Shown here: in pieces, positions 36,267-49,252 of the stretch
How positions within the stretch are numbered: position 1 is the first letter of the stretch
Layout: every line of letters begins with the position of its first letter
Assembly: GCF_032118995.1 (NCBI RefSeq)
Contig: NC_092668.1
Coordinates: 15,045,501-15,109,500, forward strand
Reading direction: 5' to 3'
From: Asterias amurensis
Taxonomy: Eukaryota; Echinodermata; Asteroidea; Forcipulatida; Asteriidae
Length of the DNA: 64,000 nt
Made by a program: the position numbers and the translations under genes
The notes under the pieces: generated by a model
The model's input: only the letters and a program-made list of their open reading frames with translations
The model's database searches: none
Told to the model about the DNA's origin: nothing

Positions 36267-38130
36267 ATAAAGTCAACCCCTTAAAAAGTCACCCCTTACA
36301 AACTCACCCTCTTACAAAGTCACCCCTTACAAAGTCACTCCCTTTACAAAGTCACCCCCTTACAAAGTCACCCCCTTACAAACTCACCCCTTACAAAGTC
36401 ACCCCCTTTACAAAGTCACGCCCTTACAAAGTCGCCCCTTACAAAGTCACCCCCTTACAAAGTCACCCCCTTACAAAGTCACCCCCTTACAAAGTCACCC
36501 CTTACAAAGCCACCCCTTACAAAGCCACCCCTTACAAAGTCACCCCTTACAAAGTCACCCCCTTACAAAGTCACCCCTTTACAAAGTCGCCCCTTACAAA
36601 GTCACCCCCTTACAAAGTCACCCCCTTACAAAGTCACCCCTTACAAAGTCACCCCCTTACAAAGTCACCCCTTTACAAAGTCACCCCTTACAAAGTCACC
36701 CCCTTACAAAGTCACCCCTTTACAAAGTCGCCCCTTACAAAGTCACCCCCTTACAAAGTCACCCCCTTACAAAGTCACCCCTTACAAAGTCACCCCTTAC
36801 AAAGTCACCCTTTACAAAGTCACCCCCTTACAAAGTCACCCCTTACAAAGTCACCCCTTACAAAGTCACCCCCTTACAAAGTCACCCCCTTACAAAGTCA
36901 CCCCCTTACAAAGTCACCCCCTTACAAAGTCACCCCTTACAAAGTCACCCCCTTACAAAGTCACCCCCTGACAAAGTCACCCCTTACAAAGTCACCCCTT
37001 ACAAAGTCACCCCTTACAAAGTCACCCCTTACAATGTCACCCCCTTACAAAGTTACACTTTACAAAGTCACCCCCTTACAATGTCACCCCCTTACAAAGT
37101 CACCCCTTACAATGTCACCCCCTTACAAAGTCACCCCCTTACAAAGTCACCCCTTACAAAGTCACCCCCTTACAAAGTCACCCCCTGACAAAGTCACCCC
37201 TTACAAAGTCACCCCTTACAAAGTCACCCCTTACAAAGTCACCCCTTACAATGTCACCCCCTTACAAAGTTACACTTTACAAAGTCACCCCCTTACAATG
37301 TCACCCCCTTACAAAGTCACCCCTTACAATGTCACCCCCTTACAAAGTCACCCCTTACATAGTCACCCCCTTACAAAGCCACCCCTTATAAAGTCAACCC
37401 CATACAGAGTCACCCCCTTACATAGTCACCCCCTTACAAAGTCACCCCTTACATAGTCACCCCCTTACAATGTCACCCCCTTACAAAGTCACCCCCTTAC
37501 AATGTCACCCCCTTACAAAGTCACCCCTTTACAAAGTCACCCCCTTACATAGTCACCCCCTTACAAAGTTACCCCCTTACAAAGTTACCCCCTTACAAAC
37601 TCACCCCTTACAATGTCACCCCCTTACAAAGTTACACTTTACAAAGTGACCCCTTACAAAGTCACCCCTTACAAAGTCACCCCTTACAATGTCACCCCCT
37701 TACAAAGTTACACTTTACAAAGTCACCCCCTTACAATGTCACCCCCTTACAAAGTCACCCCTTACAATGTCACCCCCTTACAAAGTCACCCCTTACATAG
37801 TCACCCCCTTACAAAGCCACCCCTTATAAAGTCAACCCCATACAGAGTCACCCCCTTACATAGTCACCCCCTTACAAAGTCACCCCTTACATAGTCACCC
37901 CCTTACAATGTCACCCCCTTACAAAGTCACCCCCTTACAATGTCACCCCCTTACAAAGTCACCCCTTTACAAAGTCACCCCCTTACATAGTCACCCCCTT
38001 ACAAAGTTACCCCCTTACAAAGTTACCCCCTTACAAACTCACCCCTTACAATGTCACCCCCTTACAAAGTTACACTTTACAAAGTGACCCCTTACAGAGT
38101 CGCCACGTATAAAGTCACCCCTTACAAAGT
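36267..38130. repeat. 17/18-bp satellite (CCCTTACAAAGTCAC), ~1.9 kb
   Basis: About 105 units of CC(C)CCTTACAAAGTCA, alternating 17 and 18 bp, with variants (AATGTC, CATAGTC, AAGTTAC, CTGACAAAG). Variants recur at longer intervals: CCCCTGACAAAG at 36966 and 37184 (218 bp apart), GTCAACCCCATACAGAG at 37393 and 37831 (438 bp apart). All three forward frames of the unit lack stop codons, so long frames result, including a 429-codon one; they are not considered genes. Bases 36186-36265 just before the array hold degenerate units, several inverted (GGGGTGACTTTGT). Confidence 0.97.
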
Positions 38131-38639
38131 CTGGTAGTTTTATTTTTGTGTCATTCTTTTCTTGCAACTTCTGATGCCCAACTGAGATTTCGGTTTGTTT
38201 AATTAAAACCTAAGTTATTTAAATCATATATCCAGACAGTTTCCATTTTGGTTAACTACTTGTATTCAAGCTAAATAACAAGCTAGAAAATTGACATAAT
38301 TCGAAACGATTTAAATGATTAAGTGAGAATCAAATGCCGGTGTAGGTACATCTTCACATCTGTTTTCCTAATATCCCAGCATGGAAGTGATGACTACTGT
38401 GACAAAAATGTCAGCAATTTCGTAGGCTTCCCGATTCTATCTTGAGATTGACCGGGTCTGGTCTTTGCTCTAATGTATGACCGAGAGGTATGACCATGGG
38501 AGGTGTCTTGATGCCGAGTTTGAGGTATGACCAAGGGAGCTGTCTTGAAGCAATTGCCATTATTGACTCCCATCAAGTCTTCTATCATTACGGCCATCCC
38601 ATATCCCAAATTCTTGCCCACGGCTGTTGAACCGACATG

Positions 38640-39325
38640 CTTAATAAATAATAAATAATAAAATAAAAACAGCATTTATAAAGCGCCATATATCAAACAA
38701 ATTGCTCAAAGGCGCTGTAGATTAAAAAGGCAAAAACACACAAAACATTATAAAAGCAAAACGAAGCCAAAACAGAAGAAATTTATAAAACAAGGCAATA
38801 AATTTAAAAAGTACAAAGGGAACAAAAGGTATAATCATACTGTATACATTGTACATCACAGCAAGAAATGCATTGATTAGTCTAAACACAAATAGTAAAA
38901 AGACTAGTTATATTCAGAATTAAAAAGTCTTAAGTCTTAAGTCTACATTTAAAAACAGCTATGGAGTTCACATTTTTTAAGTCTGCAGGGAGACTGTTCC
39001 ACAGCTGTGGTGCTACCCGGCAGAAAGCTCTTTCGCCAGCTGATTTGAGATTTACTGCCGGGACCCTGAGAAGAGATGTATCTGAAGATGACCTAAGTGA
39101 TCGGGCAGGAGTATATGGAATTAGCAGATCAGTTAGGTATCGAGGAGCAAGGTTGTGGCAGGCTTTGTAGATGATAAGAATCAATTTGTATTGAATCCTG
39201 CGAGTCACAGGCAGCCAGTGTAATGATCTAAGAACTGGTGTGATATGGTCGTTGCGTCTAGTACCAGTAAGGATCCTTGCAGCCATATTCTGAATTCGTT
39301 GGAGGCGAGATATTGCACACATTTA
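38640..39325 (-). mobile_element. 5'-truncated LINE (CR1/L2-type) 3' end
   Basis: On the minus strand an open frame (39322-38930) reads SRLQRIQNMAARILTG, ITPVLRSLHWLPVTRRI, LAPRYLTDL and APQLWNSLPADL. This is the C-terminal part of a non-LTR reverse transcriptase ORF of the CR1/L2/Jockey group. It is followed by a 3' tail with GGCGCTTTATAAATGCTG and a TTATT-type run ending near 38640. The endonuclease and polymerase core are absent: a dead-on-arrival copy upstream of gene C. The remaining frame lacks internal stops, so the insertion is not very old. Confidence 0.88.
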
Positions 39326-39424
39326 ATTATAATATTAATGTTGATTTGACGAATCAGTTTTTGTTGAAGATATTTTTAAACGTAATGTATATTATTTTCC
39401 TCTTCTAGTCCCTGTTCTGTAACC

Positions 39425-42400
39425 ATGGCAGCTCCACCAACCCGCGGTCTAGTAAAGGCGAAGAAGTATGACTGGAAAGACTCCAATCTTGCTCTCTTTG
39501 GGTCAGACACTGAAAAGTCCATCAAGAAAGAATCTGCTCAGACTGAGGCGGCATGGAAAGGAGCTGGACTGAAACCCGGATTGCAGGTCATTTACTCTCC
39601 ACTTCTTCATCCAGCTTATAAACGTTCTAATATACCTCAATAATGTTTGGGTGTTTTACTTAACTTGCTTTTGTCATGACTTGTATTTGAAGGTGTGGCG
39701 CATCAATAAGTTCAAGGTCGAGCATTGGCCTAAGGAGGATTATGGCAGCTTCTTCAATGGAGACTCTTACATCATCCTTAATACTTATGTAAGATACAAC
39801 TTCTTCAAAATACTAAAAACTTAAAAAATGCAGTTTCTTTTTGCAGTTAATAACAATTTATTGAACATGAAAAATAGCTCTCACGACACTATGATCGCAA
39901 ACTAATTATTATTCAAAAAACGGCCGCTTTCATTGGCCTACTATATGAACAGCATTTTCTCAACCAATTTTCAATAAATTTCTTTTTAGCGACTTGGAAC
40001 AATCCTTTAAATTTGGGAAGTTACCTTTTTGTTTAAAGGACAATATAATAAAGATGAATGTCTCGACTCCTCAGAACAATTTATTCATAAGCATTTTCGA
40101 TAATCTATTTGTGATTCTAATGTCTATTCATTGACAATTTGCATTTCTTGCAATCGCTCAGAAAAAGCCCGATTCCAAGTCCGAGGAGCTGCTCTATGAC
40201 GTACACTTTTGGATCGGTCAATATTCAACTCAGGTAAGAAACAACTTCGTTGGTTGGTTGTAAGTTTTGAACTTTGTTTTGGTCTCGTGATGATATTATT
40301 TTGCTATTTTTATGTTGCAGGATGAGTACGGTACAGCAGCCTATAAGACGGTCGAGTTGGACCATCTTCTGGATGATAAACCCGTCCAGCATCGTGAAGT
40401 TATGGATTATGAGTCCGATTTATTCAAGACTTACTTCGCTGTAATAACGTAAGGTCACTAACAATAGAGAAACAATAATATTTAACTAATACCTGGAGTG
40501 GACTTCACAAAGAATTCAAATGTTATGAAACTTAAGAAACACGTCAGCTTTGAGGGGTTTCAAATCCATGGGGGCACCCCTCCCCTCTTGACCGGGTCCT
40601 TTGCGTCCCACTTGTGGCGCCTTTCTTAACCTTAAATTTCATTAGAATAATATTATAATAGTGGTAAAATTTTGAGTGTTGTTTGAAAACACAATATTAT
40701 TTCATAAAGTACTAATTTTGTTTTGTTGTAGTAAGATGGAGGGTGGTGCCGATACTGGCTTCAGACACGTTGGACCTAAAAACTACACCCCTCGTTTGTT
40801 GCAGTTCAAGGGAGCTAAGAAGAACGTCACTCTTAGAGAGGTATGAGATCTTCAACGTTTAGCCCTAGTCACAACTTTACATTCTATCCTGGGGTACTAG
40901 AACAAGCTTTACTCCGTAGTGCCATTTACATCTATCTCTTTATACACCTTAGAAATTCCCGCTTTTCGAGACAGTTTTGATTTCTGTCCAAATTATTAAT
41001 TACGAAACAATTCAGAAGACGCAATTATTGATTAAGAACGTTTAGCATAAAATGTAATAGTCATGGTTTGCTATAAATCAGTTTTACTAGACAAGCTGGG
41101 GAGACGTGTTTTGTTAATACATGATGAATGAATTTTGATTTCCAACAGAGACCTCTGAACAAACACGTACTGGATTCAAGTGATGTCTTCATTTTGGATC
41201 TTGGATTGAAGATCTTCCAATGGAATGGTGAGACTGCCAACAAGGACGAGAAAACAAAGGTAAGCCTTTCTCATAGAGTCCGATAAGATGGATTGGTTAA
41301 ACAAATTGTTGCATGCTCTGTTCGCAACTTTGCCTAGTTTCAGTTTGATTTATGACATTACTGTCAAAAAGTTTGTTTTTTCCAAAACACCTGTCTTTAT
41401 AATAGGCTATGCAGCACTTGCAGAAATTGAAGGGTATTCGTGGTAAAGCAACTAGTCAGGTTCTGGAATCTGCCCGAGTAGGACCAGATCATCAATTCAT
41501 GAAAGCTTTGGCTGATGATCCTTTGGATGAAGAAGACTTTGCTGTGGGAGTGGACAACTCAAAGCCCGCCCTCTTCAGGTACTTTCATGTTAGTTTGTAG
41601 TTCGATGTCTCGAGAAACATTTTAAATCGCAGTTTAAGGCCTTTCTCTAGTAGTGTCTTGGGTTCAGCAATCAGCATTACTTTATCGAAGTTCGTTTGTT
41701 ATCAATTCCAAGAAGTTTATAACCAAAAGTTAAATGATTTCATTGTGGCCTGGATTATTTATAACAACTTTCTGTATTAAAAGTTGAGTTTATCTTATTA
41801 AATAACATGAGCTCGAACCTATGTGTAACATTGTTTCTTCAATTATGTAGCTTTTCATAATGGTTGTCAATTGTGTAACCTCTTATTCCTCTTGTATCCC
41901 GTGTGAACAGGTTGAAAAACACCGACAAGCTTTATTTCACCAAGGAGGCTGAGGGAACTTTGCCAAAGTCAAAGCTTGATTCATCGGTGAGTTTAACCAA
42001 TAATATGAACTGAGAAACCATATCATTGTCCGTGCATGTTGGTGTTCTTTCATTACAACTTTGTTTTATCCACTTAATGTTCCAAACAGGATGTCTTCAT
42101 TTTGGACAACACGAAGGAGCTTTACGTCTGGGTCGGAAAAGGAGCCGATACCACTGAGAAGAGGAACGCCTTTTCATATGCCCACGTAAGCTTGAATATT
42201 CAGATCACACTAAGCATTCAATGAGGATGAATTTATTCGCTAAAATGGTGTTGAAGAAAACCTAATTGCATCGGGACCATTGTAGTTTTATGTAACTTTC
42301 TCCATTTTATTTTTTGTTTTTTCTTTTCCCTTTTATTACAGAAATATCTGCAGGATACTCCTCATCCATTTATTCCCATCACGTGCCTCAATGAGGGCCA

Positions 42401-42434
42401 CGAGAAGCCGGAATTCTTCAAGGCTCTGTCTTAA
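39425..42434 (+). CDS. Gelsolin-like actin-modulating protein C (three gelsolin repeats)
   Basis: Coding exons: 39425-39586, 39693-39788, 40162-40233, 40321-40448, 40732-40840, 41149-41259, 41406-41578, 41911-41986, 42090-42185, 42342-42434. Phases agree and give 371 residues. The untranslated exon part begins at 39409 after TTCTAG. It carries [82 protein letters not shown] and [20 protein letters not shown], spanning three gelsolin repeats. The N-terminus has an extra [10 protein letters not shown] lead and exon 3 is two codons longer than in A and B. Its GC-richer codons and compact introns differ from A and B. The family caps or severs actin. A LINE fragment and the CCCTTACAAAGTCAC satellite lie directly upstream. 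Confidence 0.94.
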
Positions 42435-45400
42435 ATCGTAGCCATCATGAGCATTGTCGGATGGTTTGCCGACTTGTCGCACATAACCCTTTACTTTAGT
42501 CTTGTATCTGCTGCCCTCTACCGTTCGAAAGTTATTCCCATTTAGTTCTCGGCCCTTCCACACCAGGTTACCGAAGGCCGACTTTCTTGATTTCCATAAC
42601 ATCAGTGTTTTTTTTCTATCTTAAGTTTGTTATGGTACTTTTCTCCCCAAATTGCATTGGGGAGACAATGCCTGCAAACTGAACAGCTCTGTGTTGGAAT
42701 CACTCTGTGGACATTCCTTTGACGTACACATTCATTAACACTGTAAACAAGCACTATGTGGACGTGTGTAAGTCCACAATGTGTTTCAAGTTCATTTATA
42801 TGGACTTCTTTTGTTCTCATGTCCAATCAAGTGCTTTGTAATCAATGGTAAACTTGGGTCAATATCATACCGACAACTTTTAGTCAGTTTAATTGTCATT
42901 TTTAATAGGCCATTAGTGTTCATTCACCACAATTGGCTTTATTAAAATTTTGTAATTTGTGTGGCTATTACTAAAATAATTGGCATACAGAGGTAGATAG
43001 TTATATTTAGACACTTCAGTGAGGTGCAAATGTTTTGCCTATAAGAAGAAGGCCAATGTATTTTGTGCATTATTATAATCATGTAATTCACCACACAATA
43101 TAAAACAAAAAATTAACACCGCACAAACAAATTTACCATTGAAATATTTTACTTTCCATTTCAGAAAATGGACAAAATTGTATACTAGTTTACACACAAA
43201 CAAGACACAACTCTTGCAATAAAAACAACCATTTACTGAGTTGGTTTGGCAATTTAACAGAAAAAGGTCCTACAAATCAATTTTCAGGAGTCACTATTTC
43301 ATTGAACCTCTCGCATACTCAAAAAAATAATACCGTTGCGCTCGAGTCAGTGCATTAAGTTCTGCTTTCAATAAAGCAATAAGCACCACAACAAACAAAC
43401 ACACCCAAATAAACACAAACACCGAAAGTGTCTTATAGACTATTGATATTAATACATTATTTATATAGCTCTAACTTTATTTAACTTATTTATTCATTTA
43501 TTCATTGAGGCTCATAGTAACGATGGATAATAACTTTTGATTTTAAATAAGAATCAGATAGTTATGAACAATCTGAATTTATAAAAGATTAAAATAAAAG
43601 AATTAGATTAGACGCAATTATTTAAATCAATGAGTGCATCAACAGAGACTATGGATTAAAATGAATGTGACAATAGTTTTTATTGTTCTTATAGCTTAAT
43701 TCTCTCTGTTTGTTTTCATTTTCTTTGTTCGTTCTTGAGATTTCTTGAGCGTGTGCAGAATTGCATGTAGAAAGTGATCATGCATGGGGGAGTTTAATAA
43801 GTGTCGTCATGCCAATTTACATAACAAAAAAATCCAGTTCAAATGCACCTATAGAACTTTTCCTTCGACGTATTACGTAATCTCGCATAATTTGAACTCA
43901 TTCAAGTGAAACTTTCCTGTGGTGGATGGTGCTCCCGTGCTCCTGGATTACTACGATTGCAAGATGGCCGTATTATTAGTATTTCATGTGTGTTGATGTG
44001 ATTGACTGTTAATTTGATAGAAGCCACAGCATGAAACCTGCCTTCTGGAGTCCGTACACTGCAGAAATGTAAGTCCTCTGTTTTATATTATCGTAGCTAG
44101 AGCCATTGCTGATTCTATATTCTCAGAATGTGTTGTATGTTGACCTATACGTCATTTAATTACCAATCCCCTTAACGATCGAGCACACAATATTATTAGG
44201 GTTTATTATTTATTTTAGGTTTATCCAGAACTATCCTCATTAATGGGTACTCATAATGTTTACAATAATTATTGTTCACCTTACTTTATACCCCATTTAG
44301 TCTGTACTAGTCCGGACGTATTCGAAGCAAGGATGATAAATTGATTCATTTTGGTGCAAAGGTCCTGAGACCAAGACTACTAATTGCGTGCCTTTGGAGC
44401 ACGCCCTCTCTGCCTGAGACTATAAGATTGACGTATGGGTAATGACGTCACACACTTCCTCCTTGTCCACATCGAGGTGGAACAAATTGAATCCATAAAT
44501 ACAAGTTTTAACAATAGCGAGGCGATTATATGCAGTTGAGACGTTTTATAGCGGGAAATACTTCTTCCTGTCATAAAGGAAACACAAATCGGGCATTATT
44601 GCTTGTCTTGAATCATAATTACTTCCAAATTCCTGAGACAATCTTTAACTCAAGCGTACTTTTTTAGTCGATGTTATTGATCCTGCTCGTCAACCCCTGC
44701 TCTATTTTTAATTAAATGCTTTTCAACAATTGGGCTATCTTAACTTTTCGTGTTTTTGTTTTTGTTTTTTTAATTTAATTTTTTTGACAGAGTGACTCTC
44801 TGTTTATTGTTTTCGCGCTTTAAATTGTACGAGTTAAAACGTTTATACATGGTGTTTTTGGTTTTTTTTTTTTTTTTTTTTTTGGGGGGGGGGGTTTCTG
44901 GGGGGGGGGGGCGGATGGTTAGGAATGACATTATAAACCCACACGTAGTCTGGTCCTAACGGATACAGATACCAGACTGATATGTATGCACAACTTTGCA
45001 TTATGACTCACTAATGCCTAAGCGCCCACACACACGGCCTGCGGCCATAGTAAGTAGCCATTATTGTTAAAAGAACATCATTATAGCTATTGAAGAATTC
45101 ATGTTTTGAGACAAGACAAATTTCGTTTTCGTGGTCTTTAATCAAACTGTCAAATTACTTAACGTAATAAACCCATCATCAGGTCAAACCAACTTCCACT
45201 CCAACCTCTTTAAATCATCGGCCCCTGACCGCAATTATAGTTCACATATTAATATGTTAATAATGTTAATACACCCCCTTATAAAAGGGCTTTCTTGAAA
45301 CAATGGTGTAGACTAATCTCAATAAGATGAGAAACGTCTGCCAGCCTAATAGTTGACCTAGTTCTTCTTATTCCTTCCAATCATGCTCCAATGACCCTCA

Positions 45401-46050
45401 GGGTTAAAACCATCCCCAAGGTGACCCGAGTGAGATTTCGTCCCCCTGGGCTTATTATATCATTATTGTAAAGCCCCATGGGGTTGAAGCAAGAGGTTAA
45501 TAGTTATAGGTAGACCTGCGACCATTCTCAGGCACAGGTGTTGTAATATCCGTTATGATATCCCATTGTGTCAAATCATAATAGTTGAATGTCTAACATG
45601 AAACTAAATCACATTGTACCTTAAGCGTCTATATCCGTTATCGTTTAACACTGAGGGATGGTGTAGTCTTTTAGATCATATTGCCTCTATAGTAGTGTGT
45701 GCCTTTTCCTCATGTTGGCAGTGGGCTACACTGACGCGACAGTTCAATCCGCTTACACTACATCATAGCATGGAGTTATACCATGTAGGAATGGCAGACG
45801 CTGGCCAAGTTGGCACCACTTTAAGCCTCCTATAAAGTCTTCTGAGTGTTGATTGGCGCACCCTTAGACGGACCTCTCAAGAGGGGTTAAGCAACTTTCC
45901 TTCTGGGACCAATAGACCTCTCGGCAGTAGCCTGTTTTTACTGCACAGACCGGTAGTCGTATACGTGCACGACAGACAAGTAAACAAACTGGCACTGGTA
46001 GTTCAAGGTGAAACAAAAGGCCATCTTGCTTTGGTTCATCATAGACAAGG
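42435..46050. other. Intergenic DNA between gelsolin gene C and the first ADAMTS gene
   Basis: Contains the gene C 3' untranslated region, a poly-T/poly-G tract at about 44859-44911, and a possible transcription start region near 43960 (CAAGATGGCCG, a YY1-like motif) followed by a GTAAGT donor at 44069. No coding exon is supported. Confidence 0.5.
43219..43375 (+). terminator. Candidate polyadenylation signals of gene C
   Basis: AATAAA occurs at 43219 and 43370, 0.8-0.9 kb after the stop codon. Which is used, if either, cannot be told. Confidence 0.3.
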
Positions 46051-49000
46051 ATGGACAGGCAGCTCATACCACTTCTTTTCAGCTTTGTCTCCATCTTGAC
46101 TCAGGTAAGTTGTTTTTTATTAATATTGTCAAAAATACTCATTGATGTTGAGCTAACACACTGTTCTCGATCTATACATTTATTATAATGCCTTTTATAT
46201 GAAGCGTAATTTTCTGTAATGGGATTTTTATTCAAGAAATAAGACTATAAGCTGAAAACAACATATTACGTGGTTTTCAGCTTACATTCGTTCACGACCT
46301 TAGCATACAAGTTTATTGACAAACAAGTGATAATTCCCCCCCCCCCACAATTAACAGAAGACTTGCGTTACACACGCATCTCTCTTTCAATAAACCGTTA
46401 GAATAGGTTGTAAATATGCCTAAAAATATTCTACTTGACGAATAAAACCCTCCAAGATTGATCTTGAATGTGGTGCTTTTTATTTCATTGTTATTATTAA
46501 TTGTGTACGCCTTTTTATAGATGAGATGTACCTATAGATGGGGATGGGTACGCCCTTAATAGACAGGATAGATAGGCCCTTTTATTAGATGGGATACGCA
46601 TATATAATAAGTAGATATGATATTTTGTTTGATTTCAGCGTTTAGAGATATTGCCATGCTTTCTGAAACTCACTTTAAGTTTCCAACCACCTCTTCTGTG
46701 AAATCCATGACAACGGGTCTCTTTCGCATGCCCCTGCCCCCCCCCCCCCTTCACCCTCCTTTTACCCCCACTTTCCGGGCCTTTACCCGTTTTAAGTGAC
46801 CTTTAAGGGTATTAGTGACAGAAGATGACTTTATTTGATGCCATTCGAAACCCCTCTGTTCCCTCACTAGAGATCACAAGTGGGAAACAGTAATCATTCT
46901 CTTCCTTCCCTTCTTTAAATATTAAACTATCTAATTCAACCTCTAGGCCATCATGATAACCTCGTGATACGAAGCAGCATTTTGGTTAGAGGGGCAGAAG
47001 AAAATTGACAAGTAAGATTTAGACCTAGTTAGCTTTATAATGTATTGTTGTGTACAACTATTCCGGTTTCCATTTTGAGAATGCACTTATTCAATTAAAC
47101 GCAAATCGGGGGACGGTGAAGTTGTTATACCGTCCCATGCCTATAATTACGCTACGTGGAATGGCAATGTGGTTATTAAACACATCTTGGCAATGGCCAA
47201 TTTACTTTTATGCCACAATGTATTGATATTAATATTTTGCAACTTGTTTTCACAGGTGCAGGGAGACAGTGTTCTTAACCAGTTGAATTTGAGCGAAAAA
47301 CATCGTGAGTAAAAAAAGTGTTTTAAGACGTTACAATAAACGTAATACCTTTAATAAATAATTAGCTGTTGTAAAATGTGTATTAACTTTAGGGTTAGAA
47401 AACGAAAGATAGGGTTAGCCTAATAATTCTGGTGGTGTTGTTTTGTGTGTTTCCCTACAGAACACTTGCTCTCAAAGCTCTCACACTACGAACTTATCCG
47501 ACCTTACCGCTCAACGCAAGATGGTGGCTTCCTTAGCAACGACCTAGCAACGGCGAAGGAAGAGGAACGACACATCTACCATGAAGCCAAAAAGCGTTCT
47601 TTGCGCAGTAAGAATGCGCATTCACGTGACACGAGGAGTACCGATGATGACGTAGCAGACAAACCAATATTTCATCATTTTCGGGTCGATGCTTTCGGAT
47701 CTCGAATGGTGTTGAACGTGACAAGGAATCGATATTTGGTATCGCCGAAAATGAGAGTTGAGAGGTACAAGGGAGACGGTAGCAAGTTTGTGTTTCGACC
47801 TAACACATTATGTTTCTATACTGGTAAAGTTAAAGGTGCTATCAGTTCATCAGTCGCTGTTAGTAACTGCGATGGTTTGGTAGGTTGACGCTCTTCCTAC
47901 TGTTCATCAATATTCATGAATATGTTAATAAAGTTTCCAAATTTAAACATCAATGTCTCTTGAGTCTTATGTTTGTTTGATTTGTTTGTTTCCAGAGTGG
48001 TTCAATTAGAGCTGAAAGTGAGGAGTACATCATTGAACCATTAACATCTACACTTGCCAACCAATCGATATTCAACATTACTGAAGGGCATCTTCACATC
48101 ATGTATAGAGCCAAAGACTTCAAAGTCGCCTCAGCACAAGTCGATACTTTCTGTAAGTTTAATTTCACTTCCAAGAAAACATCTTTTCATCCTAGCTTTC
48201 ATTTTTATATGAGGAAAGTCGTGAGAAAGAAAATAGTATTGTTCGCCGTTGTCGCACTTGCAAAAAGACCAAAACAAACTTTCAAACGGGACCTGGTCAG
48301 ATAGAAGACGTCATGTCTTTCACTATGTAACCCAGAAGGAATAACGGCAGACGCTGTGTCTAACACGAACTAATAAAAGAAAACTTGTAACCACATTTAT
48401 GTAAACTTCACGTCCCAAGCTTGAAATCTGAGGCGTATCTAGGGTAACATGTCTTTAATTCGATCACTGACACCTAAGTTGAGGGTTTAGCTGGCGGCAA
48501 AGGTTATTAATGTCACCCGGACCACCATCAGTGGTCTTTAATCAAATTAGAGACCGAAACTACATTTCTTGCACCATTTTGACAGCTTGAAAGAGTTCGC
48601 ATATCAATTCTCGTAAATAAATTGTTTTGGCCAACTGCGTCTTACCATCATTATTCACACTGCTGGCTTAAACGTTTTTGCAGCTTGTGCTAATCAGCAG
48701 ATTGCTTACAATTTAAACAGGTTGATGATGGCTGAATAAAGAGAGAAAGTTAGTATAACAGAATTATATTTAATGATCAGTGACTATTGTTTTGCTTCCA
48801 GAGAATGCATTTTGGTCGTTCGAGAGAAACATTTAAGAATAACTGCAGATGTGAATTTTTGTAAGCTGGTAAATTGTTTGATGACGTGTTATTATTTGCT
48901 TTGTCCTTTGATCATTAATGAGAGCGCTTAACTATTTATATAGCGATCGTGTAATCAGTAATTTCCACTTTTTTATCTTACAGTTAATATAGATCAATCT

Positions 49001-49220
49001 CGAGATACAATAACTCTGTACGAGATGGGGAGTAGGTTTACAAAGAGTACTGCCAACCTTCCTCATCAGAAACGTAAAGCTTTTGATTCAGAGAAACCTT
49101 TTGTTGTGGAGACATTGATTGCTGTTGATCACTCTGTTGCTTCTTACCATGGTGTGGACGAACTACATACCTACTTACTCTCCATGTTGAATATTGTAAG
49201 TATGCATTTAATATATACAC

Positions 49221-49252
<32 letters not shown>

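Noticed and set aside
36167-37456. 429-codon open frame
   Set aside because: It is the CCCTTACAAAGTCAC satellite in translation; the unit lacks stops in every forward frame, so the length means nothing by itself.
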